Source: Massilia sp. Leaf139
GTDB lineage: Bacteria; Pseudomonadota; Gammaproteobacteria; Burkholderiales; Burkholderiaceae_D
Assembly (NCBI RefSeq): GCF_001424165.1
Contig: NZ_LMOJ01000002.1
Location: 62,001 to 126,000, forward strand
DNA: 64,000 nucleotides
Direction of reading: 5' to 3'
How positions within the stretch are numbered: the stretch's first letter is position 1; each line of letters begins with the position of its first letter. The translations under genes and the position numbers were made by a program. Under the pieces are notes generated by a model. The model ran no database searches. It saw only the letters and a program-made list of their open reading frames with translations, and was not told the origin of the DNA. Below are positions 57,205 through 64,000 of this stretch, one piece after another.

Positions 57205-58515
57205 TTATTGTGATTTCAATTGCAGGGCCGGCGTCACCTGGCAGGCGCGCCAGGTCGGCAGCAGGCCGGCCACGATCGCGGCCAGCACCGACAGGACGAA
57301 GGTAAAGGCCAGCATGGTCATGTCCATGCGCGCCACCACCGCCACTTCGCTGCCTTGCATCGCCAGCAGGGCCAGGGCGCCAAAGGCGAGGATCAGCCCG
57401 AGCACGCCGCCGGCCAGGCCGACCACGGCGCTCTCGATCAGGAACTGGCGGAAGATCTCGCGGCGCGAGGCGCCCAGCGCGCGGCGGATGCCGACTTCGG
57501 CGGCGCGCACCGAGAACTTCGCCAGCAAGAGGCCGATCGTGTTCACCAGGCACAGCAGCAGGAAGCCGAAGGCGAGCCAGGCGGACAGTTTCGTGTCCTT
57601 GCCGACCACTCCGCGCTCTTCCATCCACTCGTTCACGTTGAACAGGCCATTCGGCGCGGCGCGCTTCATGCGGCCGAGCTTGCGCTGCTCGGCGGCATAG
57701 CTGTCGATGTATTGCTGGAGCGCGGCGCGGTCGGCGCTGGATTCGGTCTCGAACCAGAACTGCAGCCAGGTGCAGTTCGAGCGCAGGGTGCCCTCGTAGC
57801 CGGGTTCGGCGCGCTCGGAGCAGTTCATGCCGCCGTTGCGCTGGGCCTCGTGGCGGATCGCGCTGGACAGCGGAATGAAGAAATCTTCGCCCTTGCCGAA
57901 CTGCTCGCCGCCGACGATGCGGTAGTAGCGCGGCTGCGGCGCCCACTTGTCGATCACGCCGACGATGGTGTAGGGCGCGCCCAGCATGGTGATGCGCTGG
58001 CCGACCGGGTTCGATTCGCCGAACAGGCGCTCGGCGATCTCGCGGCTGAGCACGACGACGTCGGCGCCGCGCTCGTCGTCCTGGGCGCTCCAGGCCTGGC
58101 CGCGCAGGAAGGGCACGTCGAACATGGCGAAGAAGTCGCGCGTCGGCGCCATGCCGTTGCCGGAAAACGCGGGCAGATCCTTGCGCGGCGGCTCGATCGG
58201 CGCCGAGACGCCGTAGACGCCGGTGCGGCGGATGCCCTGGCCGCTTTTCAGGAGGTTCATCACGTCCGGATAGCTGACCTGGTTCTCGCGCAGCTTGTCC
58301 CCGGGCTTGTAGTTGTCGACCGGCGCGACGTCGAAGATCGGCACGAACAGGCGGTCGCTCTTGTGGGGGATGGGGTCGCCCGACATCATGTGCAGGATGG
58401 TCAGGGTCGAGACGCTGGCGGCCACGCCGATGGCGAGCGTGAGCACCATCAGCGCGGTGAGGGCGGGATTGCGGCGCAGGCTGCGCACGCCGAGCTTGAA
58501 GTAATAGTTGAACAT
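57205..58515 (-). CDS. MacB/FtsX-type ABC transporter permease (1)
   Basis: This 436-aa permease has an N-terminal FtsX-type start (FNYYFKLGVRSLRRNPALTALMVLTLAIGVAA is the first helix region), a periplasmic core (about 60-290) and C-terminal helices with the RAAEVGIRRALGASRREIF loop, the FtsX coupling motif. It is the partner of permease 2. Such transporters use ATP hydrolysis in the cytoplasm to work periplasmic substrates (peptides, toxins, lipoproteins) through an outer-membrane factor. It lies 10 bp after the ATPase gene. Confidence 0.92.
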   Translation of the reverse strand: MFNYYFKLGVRSLRRNPALTALMVLTLAIGVAASVSTLTILHMMSGDPIPHKSDRLFVPIFDVAPVDNYKPGDKLRENQVSYPDVMNLLKSGQGIRRTGVYGVSAPIEPPRKDLPAFSGNGMAPTRDFFAMFDVPFLRGQAWSAQDDERGADVVVLSREIAERLFGESNPVGQRITMLGAPYTIVGVIDKWAPQPRYYRIVGGEQFGKGEDFFIPLSSAIRHEAQRNGGMNCSERAEPGYEGTLRSNCTWLQFWFETESSADRAALQQYIDSYAAEQRKLGRMKRAAPNGLFNVNEWMEERGVVGKDTKLSAWLAFGFLLLCLVNTIGLLLAKFSVRAAEVGIRRALGASRREIFRQFLIESAVVGLAGGVLGLILAFGALALLAMQGSEVAVVARMDMTMLAFTFVLSVLAAIVAGLLPTWRACQVTPALQLKSQ

Positions 58516-58525
58516 GGCGCTGTCC

Positions 58526-59239
58526 TCAGGCCACGGTGGCAGCGGCGTGGTGGGCCAGGGTCGGGCCCTTGCGCACCAGATCCGACACCTGGCCGTCGAT
58601 GATGTGCACGTTGCGGTGGGTGCGCACCGCCAGTTCCGGATCGTGGGTGACCATCAGGATGGTGGTGCCGGCCGCGTTGATCTCTTCCAGCAGTTCCATC
58701 ACGCCGCGCGCCATCTGCGTATCGAGGTTACCGGTCGGCTCGTCGGCCAGCAGCAGCTTGGGCGAACCGGCCAGGGCGCGCGCGATTGCCACGCGCTGCT
58801 GCTGGCCGCCCGACAGCTCGGCCGGGAAGTGCTTCATGCGCGACGCCAAACCGACCTTGGCCAGCGCATCCTCGATGCGCTCCTTGCGCTCGGCCGCGTT
58901 GAAGCCGCGGTAGCGCAGCGGCACGTCGACGTTGTCGAACAGGCTCAAGTCCGGAATCAGGTTAAAGCCCTGGAAGATGAAGCCGAGCTTCTCGTTGCGC
59001 AGGCGCGAGCGCGCATCGTCGTTCATGCCCTTCACGTTGACGCCATCGAGCACGTACTCGCCGCTGGTGAATTCCTCGAGCAGGCCGGCGATGTTCAGGA
59101 AGCTGGTCTTGCCGGAGCCCGAGGGGCCGGTGACGGTCACGAATTCGCCCTGGTTCACCTGGATCTCGAAGCCGCGCAGCGCGTGGGTCTCGATCATGTG
59201 GGTGCGGTACACCTTGGAGAGGTTGGTCATGCGCAGCAT
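58526..59239 (-). CDS. ABC transporter ATPase (MacB/LolD type)
   Basis: This 237-aa ATPase has Walker A GPSGSGKTS, the Q-loop, signature LSGGQQQR, Walker B LLLADEPTGNLD and H-loop MVTHDPELA. The LSKVYRTHMIETHALRGFEIQVNQGEFVTV opening is that of MacB/LolD-type export ATPases. It energises the two permeases encoded directly downstream and works with the adaptor encoded 28 bp upstream. The transported substrate is unknown. Confidence 0.95.
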   Translation of the reverse strand: MLRMTNLSKVYRTHMIETHALRGFEIQVNQGEFVTVTGPSGSGKTSFLNIAGLLEEFTSGEYVLDGVNVKGMNDDARSRLRNEKLGFIFQGFNLIPDLSLFDNVDVPLRYRGFNAAERKERIEDALAKVGLASRMKHFPAELSGGQQQRVAIARALAGSPKLLLADEPTGNLDTQMARGVMELLEEINAAGTTILMVTHDPELAVRTHRNVHIIDGQVSDLVRKGPTLAHHAAATVA

Positions 59240-59267
59240 GGGATGTCCTTTCAGGAGACGTGTTTGC

Positions 59268-60533
59268 TTAGTTAATTGAAATACGGTTGGCGTTTTCGAA
59301 GGTGTCGGTGCCGGCGACGACGACCTTGTCGCCCGGCTTCAGGCCTTCGATGATTTCGACGGCGGAGATGCTGGTCGCGCCCAGCTGGATCGGCGTGCGC
59401 ACGGCCACGCCGTCGCGCACCACATAGGCAAAACGTCCGCCTTCGCTTTCGACGAAGGGGCCGCGCGGCAGCATGACGACGTTCGGCTTTTCTTCGATCA
59501 GGAGGCGCGCCGTGACGCGCTGGCTCTGGCGCAAACCCTTCGGCTGGGCGCCGTCGAAACGGACACGGGCCAGCACCTGGTTCTTCACCACCTCCGGCGA
59601 GAGGGCCACCAGCTTGCCGCTCGCCGTGCCCGAGGGCAGGGCGATCTCGGCGCTCATGCCGAGCCCCATGTCCGACACATAGGTCTCCGGCACTTCGAGT
59701 TCGACTTCCAGGCGCGACAGATCGACCAGGGTCATCAGGGGTGCGTTGGCCGCGACCACCATCCGGTTCTGCACGTTCAGGGTGCCGATGAAGCCGTCCA
59801 CGGGCGCGCGCACTGTCAGCTCATCCACGCGGCGCTGGGCGTTCGCCATCGACAGGCGCGCGCGTTCCATCTCGTTGCTCTTGGTGCGGATGGCGAGGGC
59901 CACGTCATCGCCTTCGAGATTGGCCGCCTGCGCCGCGTGTTTGGCGCGGATGCCGGCCGAGTTCAGCGCGTCCTTCGCCTTCTGGTAGTCGATCTTGGCG
60001 ATGACGCCGACCTGCGCCACGCTTTCGTAGCGTTCCAGCGTGCGCTGCGCGGACAGGCGGTCGATCTCGGCGACGTCCGCCTCGCGCTGGGCCAGCAGCT
60101 TCTGTTTGCGCGACAGGATCTGCTGGCGCGCCACTTCGGCCTTCAGTTGTTCGTAGGTCGACTGTTCGCGTTTCAGGGCGTCCGACAGATCCGGGGATTC
60201 GAGCACGGCCAGGACGTCGCCGCGTTTCACGGTGTCGCCGGCGGCGACCTTTAAATTGACGGTGGCGGGCGCGGTCGAGAACAGGGTCGGGCTGACGGCG
60301 GCGACCACGCGGCCGTTGACGGAAGCGTCGCGCACCAGCGTGCCGCGCCCGACTTCGGCGATGCGCAGGCGGCTGGCGCTGACGGAGTGTTCGGCGTTGC
60401 TCCAGTTCGAGAACAGCAGGGCGGCGACGGCGGCCAGCGCCACGCCGGCGCCGGCCAGCAGGGTGCGCCGTTTGAGTGCCTGGCCGGGCGGCGCGGCGAC
60501 GACGGTGTCTTGATGAGAGGTATCGCGGATCAT
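59268..60533 (-). CDS. Membrane-fusion (periplasmic adaptor) protein, MacA/HlyD type
   Basis: This 421-aa periplasmic adaptor is anchored by one N-terminal helix (GAGVALAAVAALLFSNW). It has a split lipoyl domain (VNLKVAAGDTVKRGDVLAVLESP and its partner VDGFIGTLNVQNRMVVAANAP), a long alpha-helical hairpin (about 110-225) rich in Lys/Glu/Gln, a beta-barrel domain and a membrane-proximal domain ending VVAGTDTFENANRISIN. It links the ABC pump to an outer-membrane channel. It is the first gene of the operon, with a sigma-54 promoter 40 bp upstream. It ends just before the ATPase gene. Confidence 0.93.
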   Translation of the reverse strand: MIRDTSHQDTVVAAPPGQALKRRTLLAGAGVALAAVAALLFSNWSNAEHSVSASRLRIAEVGRGTLVRDASVNGRVVAAVSPTLFSTAPATVNLKVAAGDTVKRGDVLAVLESPDLSDALKREQSTYEQLKAEVARQQILSRKQKLLAQREADVAEIDRLSAQRTLERYESVAQVGVIAKIDYQKAKDALNSAGIRAKHAAQAANLEGDDVALAIRTKSNEMERARLSMANAQRRVDELTVRAPVDGFIGTLNVQNRMVVAANAPLMTLVDLSRLEVELEVPETYVSDMGLGMSAEIALPSGTASGKLVALSPEVVKNQVLARVRFDGAQPKGLRQSQRVTARLLIEEKPNVVMLPRGPFVESEGGRFAYVVRDGVAVRTPIQLGATSISAVEIIEGLKPGDKVVVAGTDTFENANRISIN

Positions 60534-60570
60534 GGTGGTTTCGATAACGACGTGAATGCTGGTCGTTACT

Positions 60571-60585
60571 GCACGATCCGTGCCA
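60571..60585 (-). promoter_or_regulatory. Sigma-54 promoter of the efflux/two-component operon
   Basis: Read on the minus strand, TGGCACG-GATC-GTGC has the complete -24 box TGGCACG and correct spacing to the -12 GC; the -12 TTGC is GTGC. The expected start site is about 26 bp before the adaptor ATG. A perfect 7-3-7 dyad CAACAGC-TAA-GCTGTTG (60584-60600) abuts the -24 side. Confidence 0.85.
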
Positions 60586-60620
60586 ACAGCTAAGCTGTTG
60601 ATTTTATTCGAGAGACATGC

Positions 60621-60687
60621 GGACGGACGGCTGTCCGGGGTGTCCGTACAGGGCCGTCCGTACGTACGCGGACACGAGAGTGTCCGC
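60621..60687. promoter_or_regulatory. Putative activator sites (TGTCCG/CGGACA cluster) upstream of the efflux operon
   Basis: GCGGACAC / GTGTCCGC arms with a 4-bp spacer form a perfect dyad (60668-60687). Further TGTCCG words lie at 60632 and 60641 and GTCCG at 60655-60659. CGTACGTACG is at 60659-60668. The distance to the sigma-54 promoter (about 50-100 bp) suits an NtrC-type activator, and the regulator gene is in the operon. Confidence 0.75.
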
Positions 60688-60714
60688 GCAGGTTGACGTA
60701 TTTACCTCAGGCGC

Positions 60715-62496
60715 TTATTTCTGCGGCTTCTGCTTCTGCCCGTACTTGCCGACGATCTCGCCCTTGCCGATCACATGGCCCTGCATCGCCTTGAGCAGGG
60801 TATCGCGGTCGGCCCCGAAAGGCACGTCGAGCATCGTATCGAGCGCATACACCTGGAAGTGGTAGTGGTGCGCCGGCTCGCCCACGGGCGGCTTCGGCCC
60901 GTAATAGCCCATCGAGCCGCGCGTGTTGCGGCCCTGCAGGACGCCCTCCGGGTCGGTCAGGCGCGGCTGCTCCTGCAGGCCTTCGGGCAGGCTGGTGACA
61001 TTCGCCGGGATGTTCCAGGCCAGCCAGTGGACAAAGGGCGTGACCGGCTTCGCGTCCGGATCTTCCATGACGATGGCGTAGGACTTCGCATTCGGCACCG
61101 CCTTCCAGGCCAGCGCCGGCGAGACGCCGTCGGCATACTCGCTGTACTTCTGATCCATCGCGCCCTGGTGGCGGAAGCTGGGCGAGCTGACCGACAGGGC
61201 GCCCGACGATTGCGTCTCGGGCCGCTTGTTCGCCAACGGCACCTTGTTGCCCTTGTTCGCCTGCTCCTGCATCGGGCCGCTGGGCGCCGTGGCGGCCGCA
61301 CCGGCCGGCGCGCCGGCGGCGCCGCTGTGGGCAATTCGATAAATCACGCCGTTGCCGTCGTCGGCCATCAGCAGCGCGCCGTCCTTCGCAAAAGCCAGGC
61401 CTACGGGACGGGCAATGTGGGTCTTGCCGCCGTCGGTGAGGAAGCCGGTCACGAAGGGTTCGATACCCTTCGGCTGGCCGTTCTCGAAGCGCACGCGCAC
61501 GATCTCGTAGCCGGAGGCCGGGTTGCGGTTCCAGGAGCCGCGCATGGTGGCGAAAGCGTCACCGCGGTATTCGGCCGGGAAGGCGCTCCGGTTGGCGAAC
61601 ACGAACTGCATCGGCGCCGCGTGCGCCGTGTAGCCCAGCACCATCGGCGTCGAGCGTTCGCGCCACTGCTGCTTGGTGAGTTCGCCCACCGGCGTGCTTT
61701 GCGGGTAGATCTCGTTCGCGCCGTACACGTGCGGCCAGCCGTACTGCTTGCCCATCTCGATCTTGTTCAGCTCTTCCTGCTGCTGGTTATCGCCGAGGAA
61801 GTCGATGCCGTGATCCAGGCCCCAGAGTTCTCCCGTCTGCGGATGCCAGGCGAAGCCGATGGTGTTGCGCAGGCCGCTGGCGAAGATGCTTCTCTGCTTG
61901 CCGTCGATCGAGGCGCGCAGCAGGGTCGCGTTTTCCGGATTGCTCTCGTTGCAGGTGTTGCAGGTGCTGCCGACGCTGATGTAGAGCATGCCGTCCGGGC
62001 CGAAGGCGATGGTGCGGTTCGGGTGCTGGCCCGAGTCCGGCAGGTCGCCGATCAGCATTTTCAGCTCGCCCAGGCGGCCGTCGGGCTGGATGTCGGCCGC
62101 GAACACTTCCTTTACGGTGATCAGGTAGAGCTTGTTGTCGCGGATCGCCAGGCCGTGGGCGCCGGCGCGGTTGGCCACCGTGATCGGCGCGCCGTCGGCA
62201 CGGCCGTCGCCATTGGCGTCGCGCAGCAGCAGCACGTCGCCCTGGTCGCGCCGGCTCACGTACACGTCGCCGTTCGGCGCCACCGCGATGATGCGCGCAT
62301 TCTTGAGGCCCGTGGCGAACGGCGTCACCGTGAAGCCGGGCGGAGCCTTGATGCCGCGCATGCGTTCCGGCGTCGCTTCCAGCTTGTTCGGCTTGAAGAT
62401 GTTGTTATTCAGGGAGACCTGGGTGCCGTCGCCCTGCTGGGCATAAGCGCCGGTTACCGCCATGGCCATCAGGGATGCCGCAAGCGCGCGTTTCAT
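60715..62496 (-). CDS. PQQ-type sugar (sorbosone) dehydrogenase fused to a PEBP (YbhB/YbcL) domain
   Basis: This 593-aa exported fusion has signal peptide MKRALAASLMAMAVTGAYA. The N-terminal part (about 40-380) is a beta-propeller of the soluble glucose/sorbosone dehydrogenase family (GFTVTPFATGLKNARIIAVAPNGDVYVSRR, GFAWHPQTGELWGLDHGIDFLGD). It would oxidise an aldose or other sugar in the periplasm, with PQQ as the usual cofactor. After an Ala/Gly linker, the C-terminal part (about 430-585) is a phosphatidylethanolamine-binding-protein domain (SPALAWKAVPNAKSYAIVMEDPDA, then HYHFQVYALD). ATG 62496 starts the signal peptide after a GAAAGGAAG site. It lies downstream of the efflux operon's activator sites but is a separate unit. 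Confidence 0.88.
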   Translation of the reverse strand: MKRALAASLMAMAVTGAYAQQGDGTQVSLNNNIFKPNKLEATPERMRGIKAPPGFTVTPFATGLKNARIIAVAPNGDVYVSRRDQGDVLLLRDANGDGRADGAPITVANRAGAHGLAIRDNKLYLITVKEVFAADIQPDGRLGELKMLIGDLPDSGQHPNRTIAFGPDGMLYISVGSTCNTCNESNPENATLLRASIDGKQRSIFASGLRNTIGFAWHPQTGELWGLDHGIDFLGDNQQQEELNKIEMGKQYGWPHVYGANEIYPQSTPVGELTKQQWRERSTPMVLGYTAHAAPMQFVFANRSAFPAEYRGDAFATMRGSWNRNPASGYEIVRVRFENGQPKGIEPFVTGFLTDGGKTHIARPVGLAFAKDGALLMADDGNGVIYRIAHSGAAGAPAGAAATAPSGPMQEQANKGNKVPLANKRPETQSSGALSVSSPSFRHQGAMDQKYSEYADGVSPALAWKAVPNAKSYAIVMEDPDAKPVTPFVHWLAWNIPANVTSLPEGLQEQPRLTDPEGVLQGRNTRGSMGYYGPKPPVGEPAHHYHFQVYALDTMLDVPFGADRDTLLKAMQGHVIGKGEIVGKYGQKQKPQK

Positions 62497-62621
62497 CGTG
62501 CTTCCTTTCGAGTCATTTGAATTGGGTAAGTGTTGGTTGATCCATCCTGCCAGAGGCACGCTCGGCGGTATGTGGGGGAACGAACATTCGAATCGACATC
62601 CGGGCAGTGGCGAAATAAGTG

Positions 62622-62649
62622 TTGAAATTCGTTAACTTGTTCATAATTA
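62622..62649 (+). promoter_or_regulatory. Possible sigma-70 promoter of the MutS-like gene
   Basis: TTGAAA and TAATTA are spaced by 16 bp within an AT-rich stretch, about 35 bp before the GTG start. This is a weak call, based on position and composition. Confidence 0.35.
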
Positions 62650-62680
62650 CCATCTGACATCTTTTCCAGCCAGGACGCCC

Positions 62681-64000
62681 GTGCCCGACATCGCTGCAAG
62701 CTTGATCGCAACCGCCAAACGCGCCGAACACACCGTGCGCCTTTGGCTCGCCCTGCCGCCCGCCAACCCGCTTGACTATCCGTTCGCCGATAGCGACGTC
62801 GCCCAGTTGCAGCGCGTGAGCGCCGGCCCGGACAGCTTCGCCCTCGACGATCAAACCTGGAACGATCTGCTGCTGGCGCCGTATCTGGCGACGCTGTCGG
62901 ACGAGGTCAGCATCGCCGGCCGCCAGGAGCTGTATCGGCGCCTGCGCGCGGGGCTGGACGACGAAAGGCGCGCCGCGCTGGGCCTGCGCTTGCGCGCCCT
63001 GCACGAAGCGCCGGCGCGGATCGACACGCTGCGCGAGGCCCTGCGCCCCCTGCGCAGGGCCGACACCGAGATCGCGGCCCTGCTGTTCGAAGGCGAGCCG
63101 CTGACGGCGCCGCGCTGGCTGGACTGGCGCTGGCTGCTGCCGCTGGCGCTGGTCGTCTCGGTCCTGGCGGTGATCCTCAGCCCGCTGGCCTGGATTCCGG
63201 CGGCCGCCGCGCTGTACGTCCTGATGGCGCTGCAGATGCGCTACCACGAGCGCGTCGATGCCTGGAAGCGTTCGCTGAACACGGTGCAGCTGCTGCTGGC
63301 GGCGACGCAGCAGCTCGGCGCGCAGGCTGCGGAGGACGATGACGGCCTGGAGACGGCGGCCCATGCCGGGCGCCTCAACGCCAGCTTGTCGCGCTCTTTC
63401 GTCACCCGGATGAGTCCGGACGCCGGTTCGTACGGCGACTGGTTCGCGCTGGCCAACGTCAAGCATTACTTCAAGACGAATGCGATCGTATTTCGCGAGC
63501 GCGCCTTCCTGCGCGCCTGCTGGCTGCGCTGCGCCGAACTGGAAGCCGACGCCGCCCTGGCGCGCGCACTGCTGGCGGCGCCGCACTGGTGCTGGGCCGA
63601 GACTGTGCGCGCGGACGCACTCGCGATCGAGGACGGCATCCACCCGCTGCTGGCGGCGCCGCTCGGCCTGTCGCTCGGATTGAACGGGCAGGGCGCCTTC
63701 ATCTCGGGCCCGAACGGTGTCGGCAAGAGCACCTTCCTGCGCATGCTGGGCCTGAACCTGGTGCTGGCGCGCGCCTTCGGCTTCTGCCATGCGCGCAGCG
63801 CCCGCCTGCCGATGCTGCCGGTGTACGCCAGCATGCAGAACGAGGATTCCCTGTTCGACGGCAATAGCCTCTACGTGAGCGAACTGGCGCGCGCCCGGGC
63901 GCTGCTGGCAGCCGGCGCCGGGCCGCATCCGGGCGTGTGCCTGATCGACGAGATTTTCCGCGGCACGAACCATGTCGAATCGGTGGCGGCCGCGGCGGCC
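62681..64000 (+). CDS. MutS-like ATPase with membrane segments, 3' partial
   Basis: This is the N-terminal 440 residues of a MutS-family DNA mismatch-repair-like ATPase; the frame is open to the window end. The start is GTG 62681 (VPDIAASLIATAKRAEHTVRLW). A helical region is followed by two hydrophobic helices (about 150-187: LLPLALVVSVLAVILSPLAWIP, AAALYVLMALQM), so the protein may be membrane-bound, unlike MutS. The ATPase part has Walker A GPNGVGKST (343-350) and Walker B CLIDEIFRGTN, which matches the MutS-type LIDEI.RGT. Such membrane MutS-like proteins have no established role. The rest of the gene is beyond the window. Confidence 0.85.
   Translation, partial: MPDIAASLIATAKRAEHTVRLWLALPPANPLDYPFADSDVAQLQRVSAGPDSFALDDQTWNDLLLAPYLATLSDEVSIAGRQELYRRLRAGLDDERRAALGLRLRALHEAPARIDTLREALRPLRRADTEIAALLFEGEPLTAPRWLDWRWLLPLALVVSVLAVILSPLAWIPAAAALYVLMALQMRYHERVDAWKRSLNTVQLLLAATQQLGAQAAEDDDGLETAAHAGRLNASLSRSFVTRMSPDAGSYGDWFALANVKHYFKTNAIVFRERAFLRACWLRCAELEADAALARALLAAPHWCWAETVRADALAIEDGIHPLLAAPLGLSLGLNGQGAFISGPNGVGKSTFLRMLGLNLVLARAFGFCHARSARLPMLPVYASMQNEDSLFDGNSLYVSELARARALLAAGAGPHPGVCLIDEIFRGTNHVESVAAAAA

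Noticed and set aside
55955-57946. 663-aa version of the second permease
   Set aside because: The extra 253 residues read permease 1 out of frame; ATG 57187 starts the conserved FtsX-type N-terminus.

Overview
The window looks like chromosomal core-plus-accessory DNA from a high-GC betaproteobacterium, most likely an Oxalobacteraceae member of the Massilia/Telluria type. This is inferred from the G/C-ending codon use, the gene families (NAD-GDH with AstE, NsrR/Hmp, Tat-tagged TldD proteins, glycine-zipper stress protein, TonB receptors, many secreted peptidases) and the style of the intergenic repeats. No sequence search was run. There are no rRNA or tRNA genes, CRISPR arrays, phages or transposases that I can see.

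Layout. 1-4 kb: the 3' part of a large NAD-glutamate dehydrogenase followed directly by astE, both in arginine/glutamate catabolism. 4-10 kb: an OYE-family reductase, a DUF2807 lipoprotein, a nitric-oxide module (hmp and nsrR, with an NsrR-like dyad in the hmp promoter) and an APC permease. 10-20 kb: DCC oxidoreductase, a MASE4 hybrid histidine kinase, a secreted S46 dipeptidyl-peptidase, a phospholipase-D/cardiolipin-synthase-like enzyme, a GlsB-type membrane protein and a 497-aa glycine-zipper stress protein built from exact-period 180-bp repeats. 20-32 kb: a cytochrome b561/YceI/YceI operon, a TonB receptor, purB, GST plus PfkB kinase, a TMEM165/GDT1 transporter, an M1 peptidase, a serine hydrolase and a methyltransferase with a signal peptide. 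33-46 kb: ten co-directional genes, tldD-tldE-tldD-tldE-DUF4159-moxR-DUF58-batA-like-DUF4175-amidotransferase-like. 46-52 kb: diguanylate cyclase, a zinc-ribbon protein cut by an in-frame UGA, a TonB receptor and an M48 peptidase fused to a pilin-like tail. 52-60.5 kb, minus strand: adaptor, ABC ATPase, two MacB/FtsX permeases, an NtrC-type regulator, an NtrY-like kinase, a GST and a spermidine-synthase-like protein. 60.7-64 kb: a sorbosone-dehydrogenase/PEBP fusion and the start of a membrane MutS-like ATPase.

The main observation is regulatory. The ABC-efflux/two-component operon has a near-consensus sigma-54 promoter (60571-60585, minus) with clustered TGTCCG/CGGACA dyads and a CGTACGTACG element upstream. 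The same three parts (TGTCCG/CGGACA dyads, CGTACGTACG, a GG-N10-GC promoter) occur upstream of the ten-gene tldD/moxR operon (32749-32862). I infer that the sigma-54 regulator at 54589-55932 controls both its own efflux operon and the tldD/moxR operon. Both TldD proteins begin with twin-arginine signal peptides, so this would be an envelope-stress or peptide-stress response joining peptide export, periplasmic TldD/E proteolysis and a MoxR-type chaperone complex.

A second genome-scale feature is a dispersed family of GTAG-headed, REP-like inverted repeats. Inverted pairs sit at four gene ends (4.1, 23.9, 27.2-27.4 and 31.8 kb).
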